Shown here: piece by piece, positions 42,001 to 55,100 of the stretch
How positions within the stretch are numbered: the first letter of the stretch is position 1
Layout: each line of letters begins with the position of its first letter
Source: Diospyros lotus
Lineage: Eukaryota; Streptophyta; Magnoliopsida; Ericales; Ebenaceae
Length of the DNA: 64,000 nucleotides
NCBI RefSeq assembly: GCF_014633365.1
Contig: NC_068338.1
Span: 51,657,716-51,721,715 of the forward strand
Direction of reading: 5' to 3'
Program-made: the position numbers and the translations under genes
Notes under the pieces: model-generated
Database searches by the model: none
What the model was told of the DNA's origin: nothing
Seen by the model: the letters and a program-made list of their open reading frames with translations, nothing else

Positions 42001-45000
42001 TGTTGCTGCTTTTGAGATGATAAGTGGGAGGATTTATCCATGTTCAAATCTCAGAGAGATGATTAGCTGATACAGCAAAAGAAAGGAAAGGAACTTCTGG
42101 GATGATGAACAAAACAGACTTCTTTCTGCAAATTTTGTGCCAAATCTGAATGTACTACTTTGAATATGTGCCAATTTGGAATCCATGACACTGGACTTGC
42201 CTAGTTATGGGAAAAATGTATGTATGGGTGCTTTATCTGAAGTATGCATATAATGGTATCTATGATCTATGTTAAGTATTGCTATTCACTCTTTAACTCT
42301 GTGTAATATTTAGCTCGTTATTGCGTATTGTACCTGAAGTTCTTATATATAACTTATTTGCTTCTATGCCAATGAAATGAAAAGTGCTGTCTACACTGGG
42401 CATTTTGATAGGAAGGACTACTACACGTGTGACTTGATAACTTCTTGCCTGCTCTAATTGGTTGTGTTTGCATTGACTTGATTCCCCTGACATTATTAGG
42501 TCTTGTCTCAAGATGAAAGAGGACTGGGTAAGCATTCCAAGAGCCAGAAAGTCTCTGTTGGAGTAGGGTCTGGGGCGTGCAACGTGTGTTCCACTCCTTG
42601 TACATCTTGTTTACATATAAACCAAACTATTATGGGGTCAAAGACTGATGAGAGTTCTGATGAAACTTTTCAAGGAAATGCTGGTAGTCAGTACTCTGTT
42701 AATGATGCTCTGCCTGTCAAAAACAGTGCAAGTGACACTGGACAGCATACTACCAGTGATACAAGTTACTTAGTCAGTGTCAATTCAAATCATGATTCTC
42801 TATCTGAAAATGAAGAAAGTAAAGATCGATTGAGAACTTCTGATGTTTCTGGTGCATCCGATGACATTGAGATGCATAGAAATTTGTCAATTGGTGTCAC
42901 AGCTGGGGATAATGGACCACCTCCAAATACCCCATGCAGTTCTGATCAGAGAGCTTCTGTGAAAAAGATTGAGGATCAAAGAGTTTTAGAAGTCCATGAA
43001 GATAACATTTCTTGTGTTAGTGGAGGTAATGATGCAAGCAAGTTGCCCAGTTATGATAATGATGTAAGCGTAGACAGAAAAGAAGTGCCACAGAGTGCTG
43101 TTTCGGATGAGTTTTCTTCCCAACGGATAGACTTGATAGAAATTCCTTCCTCTAAAGGTAAGGGTGAGGGTGTTAGCTCATCAAAGGTACCAAGTACATG
43201 CTCTTGTCCTACTGGTGGCACACCTCATTCATGCAACCTGTTTGTAAGGGATTTGAAAGAGGATTTAGGCAATAGTCTCCCTGCAGAGCTGCCTGAATTC
43301 TCAAAGGAACATTTGAGTTCACCATTGACAAAAGAGACCACATCTGAAATGGTTTGTCAACAAAGATCTCCCTCACATACATGTGGGGAAACTACTGATA
43401 GTAGTCTTGTCAGAGGCATTTCTGCAGCCTCGCAAAAAGTTTGTCTCAACATGGAAGCTGAAACAGAAACAAACAAGGACAGTTGTGACATGCCTGTAGA
43501 AGCTGTGACTCATTCAGAACAAGAGAAAGAAAATGTGAAGTTCAAGGACTCATTTGGGTTACCTAATGTGCAAGAACCTCTTTTGCAATCCCAACCTGAA
43601 GATGATTGTGATGAATCTGATATTTCGGAACATGATGTAAGTATTCATACTTCCTTTGCCATTGATGTTATTTGACCTATTTTTATCTGGCTGTACTATC
43701 TATCTAGGGATGTTCCACAAGGTTCTATGCCCATTTGAGGGACTTTTTTGCATTTGTTTATGGAGTGATTATTTTAGGACATGCTTGCTGAATTTTTGCT
43801 ACTTTCTGGGAACAGGTAAAAGTTTGCGATATTTGTGGAGATGCTGGCCGGGAGGATTTACTGGCCATATGCAGCAGGTGCAGTGATGGTGCAGAGCACA
43901 CGTAAGCCTAGAAAATTTTGCTGACATTTTCTGCATCAGTTTTTTAGTTATCTATTTCACAAACTTACATTTATATTTCTAAGCATCTTTAACATATTTG
44001 TTGCTCTCGTGCAGCTATTGCATGCGGGAAATGATGGAAAAAATTCCTGATGGTGATTGGCTTTGTGAAGAATGTAAGTTTGATGAGATCAAAAAGTCGA
44101 ATCAAGATAAGATTGCTGCAGTGGACGGGAATGATGCAAATCAATCACCTGGACTTGCAAGTGCCCTGAATACCAATCTCCCTGTGAAGTTTGACAAAAA
44201 AGATTCAGATCAGGAGGGGAATAAAACAAATAAAGAAATGCTTAGTGTAAAAGCTTCTGTTAAAAGACATGCTGAGAACATTGAAGTTTCTCCAGCAGTG
44301 AAAAGGCAGGCTCTTGAGTCAACTGCGTCACCAAAAACATCTAGTCCCAGCAGAATATCAGCACTTTCTCGTGATTCCTCATTCAGGAACCTTGATAAAG
44401 GAAAAGTGAAGCCAGCACGCCAATTATCTACTGGTACTTCCTCAATCAATGATACTTCTGAAGCTGCATTCTCTTCTCCAGGTCCAAAAATACAGACATC
44501 ACAAGGTGCTGTTTTTTTGTAGTGAATTCTTCAATTTTCTTTCACTTATTTGTGTAGTAACTTGTTGTGGTAGCTGTTTAACTTGGGTTCTGGCTCAAGC
44601 AGCAATCACTGCCTTGTGTTTCCTTTTAATACTGTTTTTCATAGTCAATTCTTTGATGCTCTTTCTTGAGTTAGGCAGTAGCTTGTTCTGGTAACTATTT
44701 AACCTGGGGTTTAGATTAAGCAGCAATAGCTGTTTTTCATTTTCTTTTTCAGGTACCCTGTTGAAGTCTAATTCGTTCAATTCAACAAATGCAAAACCGA
44801 AAGTTAAACTTGTCAATGAAGTTGTTCCTCTAAAGCATAAATCAGCTAGAGATCCTGTTTCCCTTGATATGAAGGAGGGTGCTGCTCGATTGATAGGCAA
44901 ATCATTGTCATTTAAATCTGCAGTCCCAGGCCGTTTAAATCCGTCAGAACCGAAAGTTAAGTTGCTATCCCCTAAATTTTCTGGCCAGGATCTAAAAGGA

Positions 45001-48000
45001 TTAAAGCCAGCCAAAGAGTGGAACTTACTTGAAAAGAGAAATTCATTTAAACTAGAACGTTCTTTGGCAAGTTCAGCCATTGGGAACACTGTTGTCTCTA
45101 CAGTGAAAGGGGATAAAAAATTAGCATCTCATGGTGAAAGCTACTCACTTCCTTCTGTAAGCAACAATCGTGAACCAAAGGGTGTGCAATCTGACAGTAA
45201 ACTTACTACATCGACAAAATCAGCTAGTCATGTACCTCGCAGAGGTTCGGAAATGCCGGTTCCTTTAGGTATTATATTATCTATTTATTCTGAGATGCGT
45301 TTAATATGTTTTTATTTTTATTTTTCTGTGACTCTATTTAATTCTTAATGCTTTTAGCATTTTTATAGTTCCTTGCCATCCTTCTGGACAGGTGAGATTA
45401 AGAAGCAGTCCTGCTCATCCAGTGTGGCTGGAGTTTCATCAGCCAATGGAATTAGTGGTTCTGCTGAACAAAAACCAACACAAACTAGTGTTCTGCATGA
45501 TTCATCCCCAAGTACTTTTACAGCTGAGAGACCATCCTGTAATGCTAATGAATCAACAAATTCTGGTGAGAGAACGAGGGAGGGTTCTGCTGGTTGCACA
45601 AGGCCTGGCATTACTGCAGGTGGAAGAAATGTTACCTGTCAAAAATGTAAGGAAATCGGGCATTCGGGACAATCTTGCCCTGTTGACAATCCTCGGTCAC
45701 TTCTTGGTGATGTATCTGCTACAAGAAGTTCAAGAGAGGTGATGGATAAAGGAGGTAATAAATTGAAAGCTGCAATTGAAGCAGCAATGCTTAAAAAGCC
45801 TGGGATGTACAGAAAGAATAAGATGCCTAACCAATCTGATGAGTCGTTGATATCTAGCAGAAACTTAAATTCTGAGCTACACCCTCAAGATCAATTATTA
45901 ACTTCTATTAACACAAACAACATTTCTCCTTCCAATGAGGTACGTGAAGGGCGAGGAATACTCAGGAAATCTACTGCTGAATCTTGTAAACAAACAACTG
46001 TTAACATGAATCAGTCATCGGTATTTCATTCTGAAGCTGGTAGTTTGAAAAATGGAGATGCTAGTCCTGTGGACCCTTCTGATGGCAAGCTTTTCTTAAG
46101 AGATTTACCCTGTGATGCTTTGGGGGCATTTTCTATTCTCTTGAAGATGTCACCTGTACCAGAGCGTGAATATATTTGGCAGTATGTCACTCTTCTTTTT
46201 CTTGACATTCACTCTAAGTTGAAAAACATTACATTTTTTATGCAAGTTTGTGCTTTCATTTGACATTTGAGGAGAAAAATATGTATCTTCAAAATAACTT
46301 CTTGCAAGCTTATGTTGTTTGTTGCAGAGGGTCCTTTGAGGTTCAGAAGAGTGGGAAACTCCCAGAGTTCCAAGATGGGATTCAAGCACATCTATCAACT
46401 TATGCATCACCTAAAGTTCTTGAAGTTGTGAATAAGTTTTCTTCAAAAATTCTCTTGAATGAGGTGCCTCGCTTGAGTACATGGCCTATACAGTTCCAGG
46501 AAACTGGTGCTAAAGAAGAAAATATTGCTCTTTATTTTTTTGCCAAGGATCTTGAGAGGTAAAATTTGGTTGTATCTTTTTATCAATTAAATTGTCTACT
46601 TCTTTTTATCTTTTTTTTTTCTTTGGCTGAGTTTCTTTATGCTGCTTATCATAAAGTTACGAAAAAAGCTACAAGAGTTTACTGGAGAACATGATGAAAA
46701 GTGATCTAGCGCTCAGGGGAAACATTGATGGTGTTGAAGTTTTGATATTCCCATCCAACCATCTTCCTGATAAATTCCAGCGTAAGATATTTATCTCTCT
46801 AATATATGCACCAACTGTTATGTTTAAGCACAATTCTGGACTAATGGTGGCTCAGGCCTAGGGGCTTATCTCAAGGTGAATCCCCTGTAAGAAAAGCTGT
46901 GAGGTTTGTTTTCCTATTTGTTTCAGTTTAAACTTTAAAGTGTAAAGACTTATTGTGGTCATCTTCATGCATTGAGGGATAGATCCATTTTTGGTGTGCA
47001 AATAAATGCATTGGATGGTTATTTGATTCCTTTCTTTGTCTTTTCCTAAGTTGATGTTTTTGGATCTTTGGGTGTGGGTGTATAGCTTCTGAGTTAAGAA
47101 AGCTGATGTAATGCAATTGCTTTTCATACTTAAATTGGTATTGGAAATATGACTAAATGCACATCTGTCAGAAAGTTTTCTTTGCTATATAATCTCTAAG
47201 ATTTTTCAGCCTTGTGCTTCTTAGTATAGCTACTCATGCATATCATGTTCTGAGGATTGCAAGACGGAAGTCTTTGTCCTCACCTTTATGCTTTTAAATC
47301 CTCACGATAATAATCACGGACTGTTTTTCTTAGAATTCTGAAATGTTCTAAATTTTCTTATTGGATTTCAACAGGTTGGAATATGTTGTACTTCCTTTGG
47401 GGTGTACTCAGAGGAAAGAAGGTGAATTGCTTGCAAACTGGAACTGGTTCTCCAAAGGAGTATTCCATAGAGCAAGATCTCCCCACTGCGATCTTGTCTT
47501 TGCCAGAGAGCATATGTTCACTTGGGCCTGTGGATGGGAATTTACCTGTGCACCCCAAAGCTTGTAATGTTACACTTGCGCCCAAGAGTTCTACCTCAAT
47601 GGAATCACCCTGTTTATCATCTGAAACAGTAACTGGTGATTATGATACAAATGCATCTTCCTTTGAACCAAAGGGTCAATGCACCCAAACAAATGCAGTG
47701 GGGCGAGACTCTAGACGAAATGCCACTTCCTCGCCCAGGACACAAGGAACCGGCTTGCTGTCATTCCAAAAAATGAATTGCACCAGCCCCTCCCTGGTAA
47801 TGTAATTTTCCTCCTGTACATTGGCACACTGCACGCATGCTCCTCTTATCAACTGTTTGCTCCATTTTAATGTTTTGTACTTGAGTGTACACTTGTTTGT
47901 GAGTGATTACCTTCTCTTTGGTGTCTGCATTTACCATGGGAAACTTTTGAACTGAATGCAGATATCTGAATGCCTGTGTGTTGAAAGATTCTAGCTTTGG

Positions 48001-50661
48001 TAGTATGATGGCCCTGCTACAAGAAATCATCTAATTCTTTTTTTTAAAAAAAATAGAAACATGTTTCACATTTTCATTTAAAACCTTCTCATTCATGGTC
48101 CTGGGTCAGTTGTGGTGCAGTCCTTTGAGAGCCCAAACCCACTTCCTAGCTCAAAATGGTTTTTCTCTTTGGGTTCATCAGAAGTTTGGTCCTTTTGAGA
48201 GTTTAAACTATTTTTTGGTAGTTAAAAATGTAAAATGACTGTTTGCTCCTATGGCTGACTGCTAGAAGACTGCCAAGTTTCAGCAGAAAATGGCTTTGGC
48301 TGCCATCTTGACCCTTCATTTCAACCATATCTAGATTTTTAGAATTTTCAGACTTTGCATGCATAAAATACATATTTTCCGGAACCATTTTCCATATTTT
48401 TAGCCACTTCAGCAGATCAGCAAAATCAGAATTTTCAAGTTTTTACTCATGGGAAGCCATCTGCTAGGGCTTTAGGTATTTTTGTTTGCCTTGAAATCTT
48501 ATTGCACTTGCTGTAGGATGTTTGGTTTATGTCACCAATTTTTATGTGTTTTTCCAAAATTGTTTTAGATCCTCAAATAACCCATGCTCACTCTAGTTAT
48601 CTAAAAGGTATCTTTTGAGCCAAACTTGCCCTTTCACTGCGCAACACCCTCAAATGGTTTTTCCTTGCAATGCAACATGCCATCACCTTTTGTTCAACAC
48701 GCTTTGTTTGTTTGCATGGAATTAATGAACATTACTTCTTGTTGCATTTTTGTTACAAAGAGGCATCGTGTCATGAAGTGAGGCTGCCGTCCAGTATTGG
48801 CATGTGGCAGTTGCCTCAACTCCCATCTGGCAAGTTCGCAAAGTATCTCAAATTTCTAGCATCCAAACCAAGCATGCATGTAATGTAAAGAAAATAGTAC
48901 AAGAAGACTGCAGTTCACTTGAATACAAGTCTACAATGCTATAACTTGGCGAGGAGGAATCTTGAGCACACCACCCTCCCCATAGGAAGAAGAATTTCCC
49001 CTGCCTAAAAAAATGGCTCCTTAGAAAATAAAATTTGAATACAACACTAGGGTCACATGCCATATATACCCCCCCCCCCCCCCCAAAAAAAAAAAAAAAA
49101 AAAATCCTAATTCTAAACTTTCTAAGAGATCTGTATTGGTCTGCAGGGATCATCTCCATAGTTGCTTGCACACTCACTAGCTGACATGGGCATTGTGTTG
49201 CTGTTCATGAAGGCCCGTGCCTTGTGTGATGATATACGAAATTATAATAGTGTATCCTAATGACTCTCCAAGTGTTTTGGCATTGTCTATTTGTCTTTAG
49301 ATGAAATTAACTAAAAAAAATTGGAAAAATATGCTGGAAGGGAGAAGCAGATTTTGTTTGTTTTATGCTTCTTTTCTTTGTCATCACCCTCCTCCTCTTC
49401 CTTTCTTTTTCTGGTTTGATATAATTCCTTGCTTTCGTCATTGAGTTGTACATCATCTAACTTCCTTTGTTTTCCGCTTGTTGCCACATTCTTTGTGTGT
49501 GTAAAATCAATATAAACTATTTTGAATACTGATTTATCTGAAGGGGATCATTATATCTGCTGGCCCTTGAAAGAGCAATCATTGGTTCAGTGCTGCTTAT
49601 TTTATTTTTGCATAAAGCTTACTAATGTTTGCACATTCTCTATGCAGGATGAAAGTGGTGATCCTGGACGCAAATTAGAAGTAATACTTCAACCATCTGT
49701 TCAAGCTGCTGAAACTATTAGTAGTTCCAGGAAAAATGACAAGATGCCTATGTGTCTGGATGATGCCTCAGATATTCAACAGGTTTCATCACGCCCTTGT
49801 GAGATACTAGGTACACATAGCAGTAGAAATGATCAGGTCTCATTTGAGAAGTTGAAGGAAGAAGAGGGATCGTTGGGCTCACACACTGTACTCCAGAGAA
49901 ACTTGATAGTGGGGGATCAAAGCTGGCAGGAGCTCACTAATTGGCAATACAATCAAGAGAAGCGTCTGAACAAAGATTCTACGTGGACAAGCTCACGAGT
50001 TTCTGCTGGTGGCAGTCAAATGTCTTCTTGGGATGATGTACAAATTATTTCGCCTAATGAAGGATTTGCAAGTAAGAAACAGAGAACTGGTTATGGTGGG
50101 TTGTATGTGTCCAGTAGTTCTAGGGCCACACTTCCACTCCCTTCCAGAGAGAGTTTCCTGTCAGAGGTGCGTGAAATGTGTGCCAGTTCTCTGACCAAGG
50201 AGCGGGGAATAGAAGCTTGCGATCAAAGAGGGGTATCCAGAAACAATGGGGCTGCTGAAAGGTTCTTTTTTCCTGTCGATCCACATCCTGTAATAGACTT
50301 GACCTCTGATGATAATCCCATCTCCTGGAAAGATTTGTCTGCAGAAGACAGTCCAGATGGGGCGCCCGATCTTGACCTTGCTCTAGGCGCAAAAATGAAA
50401 CCGGCAAAACAGGGGATGCTGCCCTTTTTAGTGGGGAAAGGAGAGCCGAAAGATGAACAGGGCCAGCGTGGGGCAGAGAAGGCGGCAACGAAGGGAAAGG
50501 AGGACGATGTCTCTGCATCTCTTTCACTTTCACTTTCATTCCCATTCCCAGACAAGGAAGCAACCGTAAAGCCGGGATCGAGAGTGGAGCAGCTGGTGCC
50601 AAGTAGGCGACAAGCCAACAACCCCTCTCTGCTCCTCTTTGGGGGTTTGTCAGACAAGTAG
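39037..50661 (+). CDS. Large PHD-finger protein of the AIPP2/PAIPP2 family, 1654 aa
   Basis: Exons: 39037-39111, 39571-39648, 42500-43636, 43816-43901, 44015-44505, 44753-45268, 45392-46181, 46328-46558, 46657-46781, 47375-47796, 49648-50661, in one open frame. The N-terminus has ITPVLRGTFQMQGPADETD and a Cys-rich CNVCSTPCTSC segment. Residues 434-479 form a C4HC3 PHD finger (CDIC, CSRC, H458, C461, C476, C479). Residues 877-890 form a CX2CX4HX4C zinc knuckle. A SPOC-like domain spans about 1027-1190. The tail holds VIDLTSDD (1532-1539, a SUMO-interacting motif) and two LxLxL repression-type motifs (DLDLALG near 1558; LSLSLS near 1609). Arabidopsis relatives act in the nucleus with a BAH protein and a Pol II CTD phosphatase to repress genes; the finger of this family is reported to bind unmodified H3K4. 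Intron 1 appears to use a GC donor. Most of the protein between domains looks disordered. Confidence 0.92.
39112..39570 (+). other. Probable GC-AG intron (PHD gene intron 1)
   Basis: Exon 1 ends CCGGAG and the intron starts GCATGT; the acceptor is TTTTTAG. This gives the phase-0 join PE-ITPVLRG. The nearby GT donor at 39116 (GTAATT) would create a stop within exon 2. Two GC-AG introns in one window is unusual. Confidence 0.65.
40612..41145 (+). mobile_element. Decayed RTE LINE fragment in PHD intron 2
   Basis: Reading with frame changes gives RLMERYGNKQKDLHMVFINF-KAY, then blocks matching the RT region around LALKDMYH, FVVDIVLANETKGVNTKLEIWRN and KYLGSIIHKD. These match the LINE in GTG intron 10, here in plus orientation. 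Stops and deletions make it a relic. Confidence 0.75.
49069..49104. repeat. Compound homopolymer, C16 followed by A20
   Basis: A run of about 16 C is followed by about 20 A in PHD intron 10, with the same C-then-A order as at 26819 and as the complement of the T-G tract at 10045. Confidence 0.9.
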
Positions 50662-51117
50662 ACAGGAGGCATAAGGCGATTCCACCGTGTATGTACATTA
50701 TAGAGATCCCATGGCGGTGGCGCCAGTGGCGGTGGCGGTGGCGGTAGATCTATACCGGATCATGCACAATGAATGATCTTTCCATGGGGGTTTTTTCTTT
50801 CTTCTCTTTACAGGATATGATCTCAATCCATGTGTTTATAGCTCATACAGGATTTCATAGTTTTCTTCTCTTTTTCCCAGTTTTCATCCTCCCTCCCTCT
50901 CCCTCTCCGTTGGTTTTCAGTGCAGCTGTTTGTAAATATAGGGAACGAAAGCCGGACCAACTTCTTTCCTTTTAAATGCTATCAGGGATTTGCAGACAGA
51001 TATGGTGTCCTTTAGCCTCTACTAAAAGATTTAAGATGTTGCTTTTATGCTCTACTTTGTTCTTCTTATCTTAGCTTAAAATCATTTGCCAACTGGTAGC
51101 CTAACAGTTGGAAGTAG

Positions 51118-51159
51118 CTACAGCGGGTGAACCCAGAGCTACAGCGGGTGAACCCAGAT
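51118..51159. repeat. Perfect 21 bp tandem duplication
   Basis: GCTACAGCGGGTGAACCCAG-A occurs twice in direct succession (51118-51138 and 51139-51159), downstream of the PHD gene. Confidence 0.95.
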
Positions 51160-51936
51160 CTCATATTCAAGTTTTGTGAGTCTTAACGATGTTTATCATG
51201 GGCTCACGATTAACTTATCTATTCAAGGTCTTAATTTCTGAGATTCAACTCACAATGAACTTATTTATTCATTTAGGATTATGAGGTAGATGAATCGTAG
51301 ATTTTAAAGATGATGAATTAGATTTATGTAAAAAATTATTTTTGATCGAGTGATCTCTTGAGATTTTTATGTTGTAAAAAAATAAAAATTATAGAAAGAT
51401 AATTTATTTATTTTTATTATTTATAAAAATTACATAATTTTATAATATATTTTTTAATTTGTCTTTGAACACTTATGGTACATTTAATGTAATTTATTTT
51501 ATTATTTAAATATTTTTATTAATTAATAAAATATTTAAAAAATACAATGTATTTATTATTAATTAATAAAAATATTTTAATGAAAAAAAAAGAAACATTT
51601 AACAAGTGCTCTGAAGATATAGGTTAAAAAATCCTTTTATAATAACATTTTTATAATTCTAACCATTAGAACAAAATGCCCAAAAACACAATTTCAGTAG
51701 CGGCAAGGGGTTGTTTGGCAAACAAGTGAACAATCATACAGCACAATCAATGTAGGTTTCTTGGACCAATGTAGCTAGAGATCTGAGAGGTGCATTGTCC
51801 AATGATAACAAACACAAACTCATACAACTTCGGATTTCTCGACTAACTGTTATTTATTTGAGAGATTTTGACTTTTTTTTTTTAATTTCACTAACAATTC
51901 CAAAACGTCGGGGATCTCTCAACAAAATTGCTTTAC

Positions 51937-51967
<31 letters not shown>

Positions 51968-52041
51968 TTCATTTTTAATTAGGTTTCTTCTTCGGAAATT
52001 AACTGCAAAATAAACCGTAATAGTGGAGCGTGTTCCTTCCC

Positions 52042-52044
<3 letters not shown>

Positions 52045-52093
<49 letters not shown>
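52045..52093. repeat. CT microsatellite in the leader of the plastid-protein gene
   Basis: A nearly pure (TC)n tract of about 49 bases, with one TTTC break, ends about 32 bases before the start codon. CT-rich leaders are common in plant genes, and such tracts can affect transcription start and translation. Confidence 0.95.
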
Positions 52094-52125
52094 TCTGCGC
52101 TCGGAATAGCTGAAGCCTGATAGCC

Positions 52126-55100
52126 ATGGCGACGGCCAGCTTGCCTTGTGTTTTCACGTCAGGTGACTCAATCATCTCTCGAATCACGAAATCTTTCTTT
52201 AGGTTTTCGGTTTCGTGCGTAGGGCTTTCGATGTGCTAATATCCGGAAGGACCGGAAATGAACGACGATTCTTTTCTGTATTAGCACCACAAAAATTAGT
52301 TCCAGTAACTAATAATTCAGAGTTCTTGTATATAAGCTTTTGTTGTGTTTTATTTTTCTCCTTGTTTTGCTTATTTGTTGCTTGTAATTTTTTGATTTTC
52401 ATGTCGTTTACGTGTTTCTATTTCCTGAAGATCTGGTAAAAGTGAATTTGCCTTTAGACTTACATGCTTCGATGCTAACTCGAGGACTACCGAATTATGA
52501 ATGAATTGGTTCTCAAGATTGGCTGTAGTAGCGCGGTTAACTATGAGAGATAGAATCGGCTGTATGATTGTTTTGCCCTATTTAAGGCTGGAAAATCAAT
52601 AACTCAATCACTAGTTAAGACTGGGATTCTTAATTACGAGGATAATGATAGGGCCTTAACAAGGGAGACATGGCGTCTGAGAGAGACAAATTATGGTGCT
52701 CAATCAACTGGACTGGCAAAACAGCGTTCATGCGATTCCTCTAAATGTTGAGTTTGAGTTAATTTTTCCAATTTCAATTACGAGGACTCTAAACATTGGA
52801 TGCTTTCATAAGCTAAGAAAATTTATTTTCACAGAGTGGTATACACTTTTCCTTTCATTGTTTCTTCTTCCTCTTTAATGTTTTTCCGAACTAAATTATG
52901 CTGGGTGTGGAACACAGAGTGAGCCTTGATCATTATGTGAGTTTGTAGCTTTGAAAATTCTCATCTGAGATGCAAATGTTGATGCTTCGTTTCCCTCTCA
53001 AAATGAGGGTGATGTAAAATCACATGTAGAATAGGAGAACTAGTGGAGAGAGAGAGAGAAGGAAAATCCAGCAGGAGAAGAGATGACACACGGAAGGAAA
53101 AGGAGAGCAGCAGAGAGAAGAAGTATTAGAGCATCAGCAGAGGGAAAGAAGATGAAATAAGCAGGGAGTTCCAGCAGAGAGCATAGAGAAGCAGATTAGA
53201 ATAGAGGGAAAGCAGCTGCAGAAGAGATTAGAAGGAGAAGGAAAAGGTGTGATCACAGCTGCAGCAACTTTGGGTTACATAGAGAAGCCATACCTATAAG
53301 CTTGATAATACTCCTAAAACACCTAGTACTCTTTAAACCTATCTGTATCTAATATTAGAACAAATTATTTTTTTTTGCAAAATCTACTAACTGCAAAAAT
53401 CAGGGACCTCCCTAGGGGTTGCTGTACTGGTGTTGCTGGTGTGTTGGACACTTCGACATGCCTCTAATATGTGTTGGACATGCCCATGTGGCGTGTCTGA
53501 CACTTCCTTAAAATTTTTTGAAAGGATGCCGGAGGAGACACACGTGTCTCCTATGTGGAAGGGGTTTTCTTTTTGATTTTTCAGTTTTCCGACCTGGTGA
53601 CTGCATGATTCCCCCCCCCTATGTTTTGGTTTCATGATTGCTCAGCTTTCATACCCTCCACACTTTTATTCTCTAGCTCTTTGAACATTGACTGGATTGT
53701 GAGGGATGAAAATGAATGGACTGTGAGTTGATTGCTAATTAATTAGAGTTATTTATTTGGAATTTGGGCTTATATCTCAACCGTGTCATGTACTACATTT
53801 TTGAAAAGTGATGTATTCCTGTTTCTTGTATCTTGTGTCCGTACTTCATAGTCTATCGAAAGTCTTAATAAAACCAAAATACATTAAGATAAAATAAAAA
53901 TCTTCCAATTACATGAAATAATTATCTTTACTTGCTGTCTTGTGGGACCCAGTCATCTTAATTGCATCGGAACATCATATGTTTTGAATTTCATATAGAT
54001 GCAAAAGTTCAATGAACACATGCTTGGTACAATGTGTTTCTTTCAATTTAGTTTGGATTATTTACTTTTGTGATTCAATTTATGGCTTATTTAAGGTTTT
54101 TAAGGGCACTGATCAAGATTAAAAAAAAATCATTTGCCGCTGACATAGCATTTACTGGGTTAACTTGTACAAATAATCAAACAAAGTCTTCTGGTGTTTT
54201 GTGCTGTTCTAATAGAGTTGATGATCTTGTTCTGTGTTCGTCATGAGAGTCTTTCACCTTTTGATTTTAGCCTTAGTTTACTAATTCTTGCGCACATTGC
54301 CTCAAGTTTTTATGTTCAGCAATTATGGTGTAGCTTCAAAACATAGTTTTTTTTTTTTTTTTAGGTACTTATAAAAGATTGGTTATTACTAATAAATTTT
54401 TTATACATGCTCTAGGAGTAGAATAGCATGTTATAACTTTTTGTCATTCAAAAGTCAAATATAATCATGTTCTATATATATTTCACTTTCTGGCAGCATC
54501 TTTCTTGATATTACCTTTTCTCTGGGCTATAATTCTCTAGTTTAAGGTGTAGATGAGTGTGCTTTATTGCTAATTTCTCAATCCTGGTTTAGGTGGAGCC
54601 TGTCTCAGATCAGACGAGCTTTGGTCCAGGAAGTGCAACTCTATTGGTGACACATCAAGATTGACGGTTTATAAGAAATCAAACAAACAACCAACCAAGC
54701 ACAAGCTATCTGTTTGTGCAGAATACAAGTATGAAATTTTTTCTTCCATAGATTATGTCAACAGTGGTAGCTAGTGCCACGATGTTGTAGGACCCTTACT
54801 TCCCCATGGACTTCTGATTACTTGGTGCAGGGTATAAACTGTTTATTCATGAAATATGCCTACAGGAATTCTGTGCAGCTTCCAGTTTTTTTAAAAAGGA
54901 GGAAAAAAGGCCCCCCAAAAGTGTGCTTTTCTATTTGCTTAATTAATTGCAATTTACTTTTATCACATTAGGCATGGCACACACAATATTACATACCAAT
55001 GTAACTTATCTTAGGGTGTTTTCTTTCCCTTCCGCAGTCTGAATGCTTAGTTCAATTCTCTTTTGATTTTTTTTCTTTTTTCCTTCTAGACATGGTGTAG

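Larger units (their letters stand above)
50662..52125. other. PHD gene 3' region, spacer and leader of the plastid-protein gene
   Basis: The PHD 3' untranslated region starts at 50662 and includes a GGCGGTGGCG-rich stretch near 50710-50745. A 21 bp tandem duplication lies at 51118-51159. From about 51370 to 51600 the sequence is very AT-rich. The leader of the next gene, with a long CT tract, ends at 52125. Confidence 0.5.

Noticed and set aside
50120..50698. Minus-strand 192-codon frame
   Set aside because: It is antisense to the last PHD exon, whose plus-strand frame is clearly conserved; a shadow of GC-rich coding sequence.
53012..53359. Purine-rich block with TG and CA ends as a solo LTR
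   Set aside because: No target duplication and no second copy in the window; AGAGAG-rich sequence alone is not enough.
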